NCBI GenBank assembly: GCA_934045075.1 | Contig: OW203732.1 | Span: 5,373,501-5,437,500 of the forward strand | DNA length: 64,000 bases | Direction: 5' to 3' | Origin: Yponomeuta sedellus | Lineage: Eukaryota > Arthropoda > Insecta > Lepidoptera > Yponomeutidae | Shown: positions 1 to 11,955 of the stretch, piece after piece | Numbering within the stretch: position 1 is the first letter of the stretch | Layout: each line of letters opens with the position of its first letter | Translations under genes and position numbers: made by a program | Notes under the pieces: generated by a model | Told to the model about the DNA's origin: nothing | Databases searched by the model: none | The model's input: only the letters and a program-made list of their open reading frames with translations

Positions 1-1872
1 ACAAACGACATCCCGGATCGCAATGACACTTTGCCTATACGTTAAGAGGACATACATTAAGGTTTGTTCGTGCTTACAACTGAGCACAACAGAATAGAAA
101 AGAAATTACAGACTCATACTAATTTTCATAGTACCTAATCACTAGACTATAATTTCCTTTTGGTAATTTTTATTTCCACATCTTGATTTGTGTCCTCTAA
201 ACGTATTGGGTTTCAATGCGATCCGCCATATTGTTTGTAAATAAAACCAAACTAAGTTTGTATGAGAACGGCTCTAGGACCCGCCTGAAAGAAACAGACT
301 GAACTAAGCACAATGAGACGAGATAAATAATGTAAACAAACGGACCGTTACTGACTTCATTGCGATAGCATTCCTGTTTAGTTTGCGTTTGAAGTGATAC
401 GTATTTTTTCGTTTCGGTATTTATTAAGTTTATTGTGTTTATTTATCCGCTTCTGTCAGTTTTCTTGTTGATTTCTGCTGTTATTGTGGGTAGTTGTTGA
501 TTTTAATTAAGGAACCACAACCGGGCGGCTCTAGACAATCTTTGAAAGATGATTTAGTAATTTATTTTCACTTTAACCACTCATCTAATTTCTAATACAG
601 ACGACAGCGATTAGAATAGGGAATCCAAAATTTGTATATAATTTATTCAAATAAAAATATTTTGAACCCCTGAAACTTTGTTTACATTCTTTATCTCGTC
701 TCATTGGCCTTCCCTTAGACAGTTATCAACCTTTCTCTCAAAAAATACTACTCAGTGTGAGCGAAAGGTATATAGTTACTCAGTCTGTTTTTTTTATTTA
801 ACCGTGATATTTAATAACGGATCGTAGATGTCTGAATATAACATCGTTGCTTTGATAATTTTTGGAGGATACATATGGTAGGTAAGGTTGGTTGTGGTCA
901 GATTAGTACATCAATTCGTAGGAAGGGAATATTTAAATACACATCAATGTTGACATGCTCGTACTAAACAGAGAAAAGCAACATTAATAGCGGAACTGTT
1001 TTAAAAGTTGCTACACGGGGAATAAAGTTCAAAATCGTTCGGCTATCGATATTGCTCTTTTACGAAGTAAGTGGAAGACAGAAGGATAATGTACGCAAGA
1101 CTTACATTAAACAAGGTTCACTATAGTATACCAATTCACGGTCTAGTCTATGTAAGGATTTCGATAGGTACAATTTTTGTTACAGAGAAATTAAGTTACC
1201 ACTTTTTACAGAGCAATATCTACTGAAGAAAATATTAAACAAAATATAAAAGACCAATTGCATAAAAAAATGAATGAAAAGTGATACAAATTAAATATAT
1301 AATGAAAGAAATTATTGTGAAACGTAACATTGTTTAATATAAGTTTGCGAAGTTAACTGTAAAACGAAAACGAGAGTGGAACATATTTTAACAGCCAGCC
1401 ATTGGACAATAACACAAGCATAGAATAAAGTACATAAATAAACATAAACATCATGTTCAATTTAACAAATGTGTTCCACGGGATGCTATCACGATCACAC
1501 AGACGCACGTTGACATCAAATAAATAAACTGTTTGCAATGGGAGAGAACTTTCTTACATATAGCCAGAAATGCCCCGACCACACGCTCATTCACGGTCGC
1601 GCCGACTGGCGTGGGTTAACTTATATGCCAAACATATTTCCCGCACACGATCAATCCAAACAGATTTGTAATAGGTCTTTAGGACGCTGCATAGGGTATT
1701 TTACCGTACCGCACATATGTTTAATGTAGAGGATCTGCCCTCAATGAAGTAACACTTCGACTGCTAAGGCTCAAAAAACGCGAAATGAATCCGATGGCAT
1801 TTGTCTAACGCACAGTCGTAGGGCGGGAGTGTGTATAAGCCGCTGAAGCGGGTTCTGCGCAGTGTTTTCTCA
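1..1872. other. AT-rich non-coding stretch
   Basis: No convincing coding region on either strand; the only open frames are short and resemble no family I know. The one structure seen is the inverted-repeat pair annotated separately (311-340 with 677-706). Confidence 0.6.
311..706. mobile_element. Candidate MITE bounded by 30-bp inverted repeats
   Basis: The 30 bases at 311-340 are the reverse complement of 677-706 with one mismatch (core AGACGAGATAAA). The interior is AT-rich and non-coding. Inward-facing near-perfect repeats 400 bp apart suggest a small non-autonomous DNA transposon. No target duplication was recognised, so the ends are uncertain. Confidence 0.4.
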
Positions 1873-2179
1873 GAGTGCTTAGTGCGAGTTTTTTAACTAC
1901 TCGATCGCGTTAACGTAAACTCATATTTCTATGGCATCGAGGAAGCGCCACCTAGCGACAAGTATGGAAATTAAAATTGCTGAGTGCGAGTTGTAATGGT
2001 TTATGTTGAGAAGTGAACACGTTTACCAGCCAAAACACGAATAAACGCGAGTGCGAGTTGTACTGTGACAGCGTTTTGCCAGTTCGAACGGTTAACTTAC
2101 TCATACTCACTACTCAATGCTCGATTAACGCGGTAGTAAAGTTATTCGATTGGATCTGTCAAACTCGCACTAAGCACTC
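1873..2179. mobile_element. 307-bp MITE, copy 1
   Basis: Perfect terminal inverted repeats begin GAGTGCTTAGTGCGAGTTT at the left and are mirrored at the right end. A second copy of the same length (307 bp) and nearly identical sequence lies at 31608-31914. The motif GAGTGCGAGTT recurs twice inside, as expected of sub-terminal transposase-binding repeats. There is no coding capacity. Confidence 0.85.
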
Positions 2180-2242
2180 TGACTTTCCATCTTATTATTT
2201 TTAAGATTTTTTTGTGTGTTGTGGTATTGGTATTGACAACCT

Positions 2243-2445
2243 ATGTGGCGTAGCGGTAGCGCATCTGCCTACCATGCAAGCGGTCCCGGGTTCGAATCCA
2301 GGCTGGAGATAAAAAATAGAACCCCAGGTCTTCGATGTTTACAAGTTTGTGATGTCGTTGTTTCTGGTTCCCACGACACAGGGTATACTAGTGTGGTGTC
2401 AGAAGCAATGTATGTGCCTGTATGTAAATGTTATGTTATTTAAAT
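2243..2445 (+). mobile_element. tRNA-Gly-like SINE
   Basis: The head folds like a tRNA: D-arm GGCGTAGCGGTAGCGC, anticodon loop CTACCAT (Gly-like) and T-arm GGGTTCGAATCC. It is followed by a unique body ending near TAAATGTTATGTTA. A second, better-preserved copy lies at 42937-43140 and fragments at 22372-22441, 25735-25790 and 53768-53920, so it is a SINE family rather than a tRNA gene. Confidence 0.75.
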
Positions 2446-2576
2446 GTTTAACAATTTAATTTTTTAGTAAAAGTGTTAAGGCTGCTGTTATTTTAAGAAT
2501 GCATCTCACTCGCATGTTTTGTCATATTTTTTTGATTACATTTGTTTGATAGATTCTTACAACGAGTAATAGTTTA

Positions 2577-2672
2577 TATGCGCGCACATTGTAACACTTC
2601 TAATTATAATTATACATATAATTATAATAAATATTCCTAATTATAATTAGAAATGTTACAATGTGCGAGCGA
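2577..2672. mobile_element. Foldback (palindromic) MITE-like repeat
   Basis: Arms of about 35 bp starting GCGCACATTGTAACA are inverted around an AT-rich centre; the right arm ends TGTTACAATGTGCG. It could form a long hairpin. No coding capacity. Confidence 0.6.
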
Positions 2673-3942
2673 GTGGTACGCCAGATGTAAAAGTAGCCTT
2701 AACCCGTGTTTAACATGGCCGGAAAAAGATTGGGGGCGTCTGGCGTGACAAAGAAATATAAATATTTGTCCTCAAAAAGCGTGTGCTTGGGGCATTTTCA
2801 GCTCGTTCTCGTCCACATTGGAAACAGACCTTTTCATCTAGTTCCTGTTTTGTCACACCCTTTCTGTACTAGAAGAGTTTTTAATCTGCTCGTCACTTGT
2901 ACTTCCTCGCCATGACAGGACAGAAATCAGACACTATACCCACCGTTGTTACTGGAGGTGTGTGTTAGGCACTTTGAAGCTTTTGATAGGCGAATAAAAA
3001 TGGAATATAATGAATTTCGAAACCAAAATATAAAATAAGAATAGGTAAATAAAGAATGCGTCTGAGGAAACATTAGTAATGCCAATTTTATTGAATTCCA
3101 GAGCACGCAATAAAAGGTTGGTCAGAATAAAAAAAACGATTGGATATGGTAAACCGACCTATGAAAATAGTGATGTTTTATCATTAAGGCCCACTTTCGT
3201 CAACGGGGTTAGCTCGGGTTAGATAATTTTGCATGCGAAATTATCTATTTAACCGGTTAACTCAAGTTAAATGCGCCTAACCCGCGCTGACGTAAGACTG
3301 CTGCTACGTCTGATATACCGCCTCGCTCACACATTTTAATTTTTATCGATTGCAAAAAAACTAGTTTACTTTTGGTAGATGTACTGAGTATTTAACAAAT
3401 AAACAGTTCTGATTCTAATAAAAGTTTTAACAACCAGTTTCATACATTTGAGTCCGGATTAAAATTTATTAGTAGTGCTTACGAAAGATTACTATCCAGT
3501 TTTCTATATAAAAAACTAAGTATAGTAAAAATTAAATTAATCTTAATCTTGCTTAATTTTATTAACCAGAAAGCCATGTTTATTGTTTTTATTTATGTAG
3601 GAAACAAACGGTAGCATTCTTATAAAACTACGTTTCCTTAAAGCGCTTTTAAGCGGCAGTTTAAATAGTCTAGGAAAAAAGTTAAAACATACTAAATACA
3701 CTGCCTCTGAGAAGTGTATCAGAGAGATCGTGTTTTTATAAAGTTTTATGAAGTTTTTATGTTACACTACATTTTTTATCAAATGTGTACTATTTTGATT
3801 ACAATAGTAAAAAATGTTAGGGAGACGGAATGCCAGACCCAAAACAAGGGAACACCTGGTTGTTTTGTTACTAAAAAGCTCTGTTAGGTTGGATGGTTCA
3901 ATAAACTGGTTACTTGTGAGAAAAATCAATAGGAATTTGGGA
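2673..3942. other. Non-coding stretch left of the piggyBac locus
   Basis: No gene seen. An imperfect palindrome occupies about 3195-3300 (GGTTAG... facing ...CTAACC), probably another decayed foldback repeat. The rest is AT-rich. Confidence 0.5.
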
Positions 3943-4777
3943 ATAAAGTCTTATTTAACCTCCCAACTCGCAGCGGAGACAGATCTGTCTCAGCGCATAG
4001 AGTAACGTCAAACGCGCAGCTGAGACAGATCTGTCCCAAAAGCCAACAGACCAAAAAAATGTTTAAAAGTGCGTTATTGTTCTATGGTATCGATTGAGCG
4101 TGTAAGGGCTCGTACAGAGCATAAAATTACCTTTAATCTGTGGTATAATACTCTATGGCACTTCTAACAAAAAAAGCAGTCAATTTTATTGTCAAATTTT
4201 TTGCCGTGAAGTGGTGAGAGCGCTCGAGAAATTATTGAAGAAAAAGTGTTTTTTTGTTAGAAAGGTAAGTGTAAAGTGTATTTACGTGTTACTTTATGCA
4301 TTTATTTCAATCAATACACATCGTTTTACCTAAAGAATGCAATAAATACTTTAAATTTGGCTCAAGAAAATGTTCGATAAAGCCATTTTGTAAAAAAGTT
4401 GTACTTTCTTTCGACATTTTTGATGATTGTTTGAGTAATTTGGATAAAACCCACTATATTTGGCCAGTAAAACTATCGTACTTTGTTATTTTCATCGTTT
4501 TTATGTAGAATCACTAAGTATTGGTGAAATAATTACAAAAACAAAATATTTTCCGTCGCTTTCCGAGTCGTTGGTATACCGGAAATCGGTTCGTATATAG
4601 GAAATTTCCGTCACGACTTCCGGTCGTGTCTTCCAGTTCTGTAGTGATGTTCTATGACTATTTCAATTGATTATCGGCATTTCCTATAAGTTTCTAGTGA
4701 GAATACGCAAATTTCTAATTAGATTCTAATATTTATCTGATAGTTTATACAAAAAATATTATTTATTTATTTTATAG

Positions 4778-4915
4778 ATGTGGAGACCTGGACACCCAAT
4801 TCCTCAGGAATTTGTAGACCTCCTACAGGATGAGGAGGAAGAGGATGAGAGCGAGGGGGAGTTGGTGTTCGGGCTGGAGGAGGAGGAGGAGGAGACTGGG
4901 GTGGCAAACCTGATG
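4778..4915 (+). CDS. piggyBac transposase exon 1
   Basis: Encodes 46 residues starting MWRPGHPIPQ and ending GVANLM, including a run of glutamates. Preceded by acceptor TTTATAG, followed by donor GTATGT. Phase 0 end. Confidence 0.7.
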
Positions 4916-7719
4916 GTATGTTATTATATATTACCTATATGAATCGTTATCAACCCTTATATGTCCCCACTGCTGGGGCACGGGTCTCTTCCTGCATCGC
5001 AGGAAGGTTAGGCCTTACTCCACCACGGGGTCAAGTCCGGGTTGGTGGAGGATTGTGAGACAGTGGCGGGCCTCACTGTCAGAAGTTATCAAGCCGCCCA
5101 TAAGGCCTCTGACATGGCTTAACGACTGTCATTATATGACAGCCGGCGCCAACGGCTTAACGTGCCTTGCGAAGCACGGAAGCGCTCGGAAAAATGCCAC
5201 TAGCGGTAGTCACGGGACGCTCACCCATCCTGTACCTGACCGCGCCTGTTGTTGCTTAACCAAGTGATTGATTCCAATCACTCGGTTCGCCTAGGCCACG
5301 AGCGCTTCATTATATGAATATTTTATTATATGAATACTAATTTTGTATTATTTGTTGTTCGTTCCGTTAATTTAGGTTTATACTTCTTACAGGCAATGGA
5401 CATCATGCTGGAGAAGGAGGACGGGGAGCTAGTGCCACTGGAGGCACTAAGCGTGCCACCTTCTACCTCTAGGTATAATACTTGATGTTTTTTCTACCTA
5501 GTTTTTTTTTGCAAGTGGATAAATAACAAATATGTTATTGTTTACAGAGAATCTCACGGAGATTCGCCCTCCCGGGACGAGAGGTAATTATTATCTTAGT
5601 AAAATATTTTGTTACTCTCCTATATGTATGGAGAAAATAAATGGTACTACTTTTTTAATGTTTATTTTTCGAACAGGCTCTCCAGCAGCAGCAGCAGCAG
5701 TGACGATGATGAAGTCCGTAGGGAGATGTTGCGAAACATCAGCCCGTTGTAAGTTTGAATAAATATTTATATTGCTCAAATCACATGGTGTGTTTTTGTA
5801 TCTATAGAACCATTTTCAATTTAATTTTACTTTACAGGTCTGTTCACGACGAAGAGGTGCCGAGATTTGGTGTCGTGGAGCTGCTGGACGCGCCGGGACC
5901 CGCCGCTGCTGCTACTCGTGGACGTGGTGCCACTCGGGGAGGGCGAATAGGGCGTGGACGCGGCGGACGAGGTATGAGGAGTGGCAGAGGAGGTAGTGGA
6001 TGGGTGCGCGGGCAGCCTCTAGTTGAGCGCTTTGTTGCTGACGACGAGTTGCCCGCACAGATGCGGCAGGATATCGGCCGCTTATTGGCCGATCGTAACA
6101 GACGAGAACGCGTTGTGCGTGAACGCAGAGTAGTCGAAAATATGAATGAGCAGGAGGAAGCTTTCTTTGACTGTGAAGATTTTCAGTGGGAGCCGATGGA
6201 TGGATGGCAAGGAAGGAAAGAAAGATTCCTCCCCGAAAATCCTGGGCCGACCAGCGTTTTCGATAACGCTTATAGTGCATTCCGTGCTTATTGGGATGAT
6301 ACTATATTATCCCACGTAGCCACGGAAAGCAATAGGTACGCCCAGGGCATTCGGAGCATGAGATTCCGTCATGATTGGGAGCCGACCAATTTAGACGAAA
6401 TCCTTGTGCTGTTCGCATTCTGGATGATGTTAGGCATTATTAGAATGCCTACCATCAAATCTTGCTTTAGCAAGTTACCTATAATGCGGACAGACATATT
6501 CCGATGCCTGTTCACGGAGAAAAGGTACTGGAATTTAAATAGAGCCTTTCACCTTGCTGACGGTTCACGCGATCCAAACGATCCCGAAAACGTATTGTAT
6601 CCAATGGGCCCAATACTGGACCATTTGAACAGTAAGTTTAAGGAACATTATACAATGGACCAGGATATTTGCATCGATGAATCGTTGACACTGTGGAAAG
6701 GGCCTCTTTCATTTAAGCAGTATATTAAAATGAAAGCGGCAAGGTTCGGCATAAAGACCTTTCAATTGTGCGAAAGCGCAACTGGGTATTTATGGTCGTT
6801 CTTTGTTTACGTTGGCCGTAGGACGACTCCCGACGCTGCTCTTCCCTCGAGCGTTTCAACTGTAATGAAACTGGTTCAACCAATTCTGAATTTGGGTCAT
6901 GTCTTGTTCATGGATAATTGGTTTAACTCCCCTCAACTGGCACGGTTTCTGAAACGACACCGCACCGACTGTGTTGGAACCCTGCGTTCCAATAGGAAAA
7001 ATGTTCCTGTCGTCGTTCAGAAGGCCGTTCTAGCTGAGGGTGAGTTTGTTGCTCGACAATCTGGTGATGTTGCGGTGGTGGCATTACAAGATAGAAAGCG
7101 ATTACACCTTATTACCACATGCCACGACACTACTCAGATTCAGAAAGAAGGTAGGCCAGGTCGTCCGGCCCAATTCAAATTGGAACTCGTTGACGACTAC
7201 AATCGGGGAATGGGTGGGGTTGATCGCTTAGATCAAATGCTGGAACCTTACTTAGTCGAACGGAAACAGTGCCGAAAATGGACAAAGAAGTTCTTCAAAA
7301 GGCTCTTGAACATTTCTATTCAAAATGCACGCATTTTGTTAGAAAAAAGTAGTGGAACGAAATTGGATTCTCTGGCGTTTCGGCTGACGCTAGTTCAATC
7401 CATTATTGACAAACACCTTCCTCGTGTTCCTCGGGCCACTGAGCGACAGGCTGTACCGTCACAGTTCCCACTACCAGTTCGGCGATTGACAGAGCGACAT
7501 TTTATTCGTCGGAAACTCGTTACTGAAGCGATGTTGGCCAACACGGCCCATCGTTCGAACTTGGGTCGCGGCTATTGTACTTGGTGCAAAAAATGCGAAC
7601 GAAGGACGAAAACAGTATACGAGTGCCCGGAGTGTAACGTGCCGCTTTGTCTCGAAAAATGTTTTCGCCTTTTTCACTCTTACGCCGAACCGTTACCGGA
7701 GCACATGGCACGTGAGTGA
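4778..7719 (+). CDS. piggyBac-family transposase, five exons, open frame (735 aa)
   Basis: Exons 4778-4915, 5393-5472, 5548-5583, 5677-5748 and 5838-7719 join with matching phases and GT-AG junctions to 735 codons without a stop. The protein has an acidic N-terminus (residues 19-40, Glu-rich), a serine/aspartate stretch (about 86-97), an RGG-rich segment (about 137-166), and a DDE_Tnp_1_7 catalytic core. Putative catalytic aspartates are D389 (DICID), D468 (FMDNWF) and D571 (GGVDRLD, with D574). A C-terminal cysteine-rich domain has C689, C692, C695, C705, C708, C713 and C717. Family members cut and paste DNA at TTAA and act in the nucleus. ATG falls directly after a splice acceptor (TTTATAG), so an untranslated upstream exon is likely; GAAAG/GTAAGT near 4260 is a candidate donor. 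It may be a young active copy or a host-retained PGBD-type gene. Confidence 0.85.
4945..5310 (-). mobile_element. 5S rRNA-derived SINE inside transposase intron 1
   Basis: Read on the minus strand, the head contains GTTAAGCAACAACAGGC and GGATGGGTGACCGTCC, matching the box A and box C parts of the 5S rRNA internal promoter. The tail ends near AAGGGTTGATA. A 9-bp target duplication TATATGAAT flanks it (4936-4944 and 5311-5319), showing retroposition. Without it, intron 1 would be about 100 bp, like the other three introns of this gene (75-93 bp). Confidence 0.8.
5393..5472 (+). CDS. piggyBac transposase exon 2
   Basis: Acceptor CTTACAG, donor AG/GTATAA. Encodes AMDIMLEKEDGELVPLEA and on to a split arginine codon. 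Confidence 0.7.
5548..5583 (+). CDS. piggyBac transposase exon 3 (micro-exon)
   Basis: A 36-nt exon between acceptor TTTACAG and donor AG/GTAATT. Encodes ESHGDSPSRDE between two split codons. It keeps the frame only when spliced as given. Confidence 0.6.
5677..5748 (+). CDS. piggyBac transposase exon 4
   Basis: Acceptor GAACAG, donor TT/GTAAGT. Encodes a serine run followed by DDDEVRREMLRNISP. Confidence 0.7.
5838..7719 (+). CDS. piggyBac transposase exon 5 (catalytic core and zinc domain)
   Basis: Acceptor TTTACAG, stop TGA at 7717-7719. Carries the whole DDE core and the cysteine-rich C-terminus. The uninterrupted 627-codon exon is the strongest coding signal in the left 14 kb. Confidence 0.9.
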
Positions 7720-8895
7720 ATAAGAGCGCATTTTTTTTAAATCGCCTGTTACATTTCGGTTCTGTTTTCCCTTGGCTTTGTTTGGCTACAGTTTTCGGTT
7801 GTCGCCTATTCATTTATTATACTGTATATTTGAGAGAGGTTGACGCATGTCAGAGTTGTGTAAGTGATTTTGATTTGTGATTTTTATGTAAGATTTGTGT
7901 ATGTAGATAATAAAAGTAGACATACTTCGTCCGCTCCTTTACGTTCTGTTTTCTTGTTTGTCTAGACAAACTTTTTTTCTAGATTGGTGAAAAACTTATT
8001 TGCCTATCGAACTAATGGAACAGGTGGAGTTTAACATTTTTCATTAATTTGATGGGCAGGTAAAATCCAACGGCGTACCCTTTTGTAAGTAAACAAATAA
8101 TGTACTCCTGCAGCTTTTTCTTTTGTCTTTTGCTATGTCATGTTTGTGTACTAATAGCGAGATTGTTTTGATGGAAATTCGATAAAAGTATTGTTAAAAC
8201 ATTTAATTATGAAAGCTCCATACTTCTACAATTTAAAAGTTATAAGAATTCATAATTATATCACTCAGTATAACTCACGATTGCACTACTGTTTAAATTT
8301 GAACGAAATAATAATATGTAATAATAAAATATAGTTGGGATATTTCCACACACGGTAACTAAGCAAAACTTGTGGTATGGGTACTAACTGATATACATAC
8401 TTACATAATTTTAAATGCTCGTACTTTAATACCATTCAAACACCTAGAATGCAAAAACCAATAAAATTAGGGATCAAACCCACGACCTATTGCTCAATAA
8501 ACTGTATTTGACATGTTTGATCTCTATTTTAGCACAAATACGCAGAAATGCTAAAACCGAAAGAAAACATAGAATTCACGAAAAATAAACATAAAAATCT
8601 TTCGCCGTTCTATGTTTGTTTTAACCATTTTCCTTACTACGTTAGGTTAGATAAAGATGTTGGCACGTAGAAAGAACTACGACCGCCATACTTTTACAGG
8701 GCACGCGCAGCTCTTCTTAAGTGCCGGCATCTATACTACATGACATTTATTATATAAACAAATAAACTAACAGTGTGGTGTTGGATTATTGTATTTTTTG
8801 TTTGCATGATCAGCTGCATCACGCTATCTGTGGAACGGGTTTTGTTTTCTTAATTTTGTGTTCTTTTGCATTGTATTCCTAAGTTGCAAAAACAT
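7720..8895. other. Transposase 3' region and AT-rich DNA
   Basis: No gene. Candidate polyadenylation signal AATAAA in GATAATAAAAG near 7907, about 190 bp after the transposase stop. Confidence 0.45.
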
Positions 8896-9040
8896 TTTTA
8901 AAAACCTATTTAGAGGCTAAAAATTTTACCCATGCCCGGATTCGAACCCACAACCTCTGGCTATCCGTGCCAGAGGTTGCGGGTTCGAATCCCGGCATGG
9001 GTGAAATTTTTAGCCTCTAAATAGGTTTTAAAATTTGTCC
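8896..9040. repeat. Palindrome of two tRNA-like half repeats
   Basis: A head-to-head pair of the tRNA-like repeat's 3' half. The left arm starts AACCTATTTAGAGGC, passes through the T-arm ATTCGAACCC, turns at CTGGCTATCCGTGCCAG, and the right arm mirrors it to end GCCTCTAAATAGG. Arms are about 60 bp and nearly perfect. Confidence 0.8.
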
Positions 9041-9057
9041 TTAGCACGGGTTAGTGC

Positions 9058-10430
9058 ATTAAAAATAAAATTATTGCAAAAACATACGAAGGACATTCTA
9101 AAGCTACGTATATACGTATTAGGTCATAATTCAGCTCATGCACGAATGTTTTCAACTCAACTAGTTAATTTAACATGTTTGTATCTTTTATTAATTTTAC
9201 TTATTTAAAAAAAAAGACAACCAGTTTACAACTTTGTAATATTTTAGACTTGCTACATGAAAGTAAACAACGAGAGAAAATTCGCTGTTGATGTAGTGAA
9301 AGTGAAAAATACTAGAAGAATACTAGTAGAAGCAATACTAGACATAATTGTTAAGTCAATCACCACTAACAATGTATAATAGGCTATTTATGGTGAGATA
9401 CTTACATAATGGCGGTTAGTATAAACAAACTACTTGACGCCGAACTTGATACCCTATGCGCGGCACGCGCCACCACTTGAGCTCAGACAGCTTTATTTAT
9501 GGACTTTGTTTTTGCTGCCTAGCGACACAACGTTTATTTTTACTAATAACATGGTGGTAGTAAAATTAATATTCATTTTGCATGAATTTTATCGACAATA
9601 ATTGTTTTTCCCTATTTTATCGACTTTTGCCCAATGAATACTCTCCCTTACCCCATCCCTACTAAACAAGACAAGACAATGGAAATACTATTTTATTGTT
9701 TTATTCTTTATTTTTGTCTGAATATTTACTGTAAATAGCGTAAAAAAAGAAAATAAATATTTCGTTATGAATGTACTGTTTCATTTCTCATTTACCCTTT
9801 TGTTCGTGACCTTGGTACAAAAATATAATGCAGTCGATATATTTAATTTTTACTACATTTTGCAGAATATTTCTATAAAAGAGCATAGATTTCAATAAGA
9901 TAAGAGTATTTTCATTCAATAAAAGTGGTTTTCACTTCGTAAGGACCCACATTTACAGTGCATTTTCGAATTCAAATTGTCACTCTCATACTGTTCAACA
10001 GGAAATGTTAGCTTTCTTGCAAAAAGTTTGATTCTGTTTTGGTAATAAATTTTGTACGGGATAGAAAAAACAAACTTGATAGAATGAATAGGTATATATT
10101 CAGAACCCTGTTACATAAATTTATCTTTTCCTAAACTTACGTAATAGTTCGTAAGCACACAAAAGTTTAGGGCACTACGCAAAAATTGCTAGTAATTACG
10201 TTTTCGTACTCTGAATGTGAGGATTGGCGTGTCTGAATTTTGATAAAGTTGTTATTGTTTAGTAAAGTGGTTATTCTAGAGTGTAATTATTCCTGTCTCA
10301 ACCAAATCCGTACATTGGTAAATCTCAATAATTTGAGATTTAGGCAACCTGGTAATTTTTTTTTTGCGCCACCATGACACCCCTGTCAGTTTAATGTCAT
10401 GTGATGTACTGGGGGGTCGTTAGTGGGGAG
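9058..10430. other. AT-rich non-coding stretch
   Basis: No gene, tRNA or clear repeat family recognised. Confidence 0.45.
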
Positions 10431-10750
10431 GTTAAAAACAAGACTTTATGCTAAGCACACATAGGTCAGTTTACCGTGCAGTGTGGGGAAATAATAAGAA
10501 ATAAAAATGTAGGCTCACACTGAAAAGTGGTAGGGTAACTTCTCCTCTGTCACGGTTTGCGTTCTCATTAAGCTGTTAAGGAATTCGGCCAACTCGGCGG
10601 GCCTTCTCCTGTGAACGACAACAATGGCAATCAAATTCAGCTCTTGAAGACTTGCAATTAAGACATGTTTTATCTTAACCACTCGCCGCACGCTTGCACT
10701 TATTGGGAAACCTTCGATGTGTATTGTCTAGTTGGCTAAGCTCTAAGCTA

Positions 10751-11402
10751 GGTCACACCCTGAAATCTAGGTGGTATGAAAGCTGTGAGTATTTTATTAG
10801 TGTTGAAAATTGCAATTTTAAGGTAAGAAGTAAATAAAAAAAAATGTTAGGTTGAGCAATCTTTTTTTTTAATCGCGAATTCATACCAGCTCTCATCATC
10901 ATCATCTACTATACTTTGGCCTTTCCATCTATTAATGAGATTATTTACACAGAAGAAGATCGAATCTCTCGCGAAGAAGATCGAATCGCGCAAGACGCCA
11001 AATTGAGTAGCACGGGTTATACCATTGCAATGCGATTTATTACCAGACTACCGATACTGTGAATGAAACGGCCATTACCGGACTAATATGACTCTATTGA
11101 ACAATTATGCGTGGTCACTGCCACTGGTCAGAACTTTTTCATCCCAACGGCCATCAGTTCTTCAGGCTACGTGTACCATCCACTGCCACTCCAGCTTTGA
11201 GTCTATCAGAATCATGACTCGCGGGCCCGCGGCAGACGCGCACCGCTCTGACTGGCTACTAATGGTTCTAATAGAATCGAGTTTGCATTGATTATTTTCG
11301 GCAAGTAACCTTTAAACAAAAATAACTAGCGTCTTCGATAGCTATTGTTAAGGCACGTTCATTTTGCCATGGCTTTCATACCACCCAAAATTCATGGTGT
11401 GT
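10751..11402. mobile_element. Inverted-repeat-bounded element with a LINE-like fragment
   Basis: About 35 bp at 10751-10786 (core GGTGGTATGAAAGC) is mirrored at 11369-11402 (core GCTTTCATACCACC). The interior at about 11040-11260 resembles, on the minus strand, degenerate LINE sequence common in Lepidoptera, with stops in every frame. Confidence 0.4.
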
Positions 11403-11451
11403 ATCATGTAAACTTGGCAAGACAGCAGTGACATGTAAATAAAGCTAATAT

Positions 11452-11549
11452 ACCATTGGCTCAATTGGTAGAGCGCTGGTACGGATAGCCAGAGGTTGCG
11501 GGTTCGAATCCCAGCATGGGTGAAATTTTTAGCCTCTAAATAGGTTTTT
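11452..11549 (+). mobile_element. tRNA-like SINE, single unit with target duplication
   Basis: A tRNA-like unit (CATTGGCTCAATTGGTAGAG ... GGGTTCGAATCCC) plus a 30-nt tail ending AAATAGGTTTTT. It is flanked by the 12-bp duplication AAAGCTAATATA. This defines the smallest mobile form of the family. The anticodon stem closes on a loop lacking T33, so a functional tRNA is unlikely. Confidence 0.75.
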
Positions 11550-11833
11550 AAAGCTAATATAATGCAGACTTTACGTCCAGAACACCTATTTAAAGAAACG
11601 AAATAATATGTTACACCGCATTTACAATGGAATCAAAATCATTATGTACACTGCTTCATAATCGACACATTTCATTGCATTTGAATAATTTTGTGTCTTG
11701 TATAATGTAAATAGATTACTCTTATTTGTATATCACCTTTTTAGTTTCTTCTCCACAAAATATATACAACTTTGACGGTAACGATAAATATATTTATATT
11801 CTTTTTAATGCACTAACCCGTGCTAAGGACAAT

Positions 11834-11955
11834 TTTAAAAACCTATTTAGAGGCTAAAAATTCCACCCATGCAGGGACTCGAACCCGCGACCTCTAGCTG
11901 ACTGTGGCAGAGCATGGGTGGATTTTTTAGCCTCTAAATAGGTTTTTAAGATAAA
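11834..11955. repeat. Palindromic tRNA-like repeat
   Basis: Head-to-head arms starting AACCTATTTAGAGGC and ending GCCTCTAAATAGG, as at 8896-9040 but with a shorter, more diverged centre. Confidence 0.7.

Larger units (their letters stand above)
3959..10431 (+). mobile_element. Candidate boundaries of the piggyBac-family element
   Basis: TTAA at 3955-3958 is followed by CCTCCCAACT, and a mirrored AGTGGGGAGG is followed by TTAA at 10432-10435. This matches the TTAA target habit of piggyBac, and the transposase gene lies between. Against it: the span (6.5 kb) is long for the family, and the inverted match continues about 10 bp outside each TTAA (ATAAAGTCTT). The right part also contains an unrelated tRNA-like repeat. 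Treat these ends as a hypothesis. Two GAGACAGATCTGTC(T/C)C motifs at 3975-3990 and 4022-4037 could be internal transposase-binding sites. Confidence 0.35.

Noticed and set aside
11040..11290. Possible UBE2O UBC exon
   Set aside because: Translated on the minus strand it has stops in each frame and resembles LINE debris, not a UBC fold.
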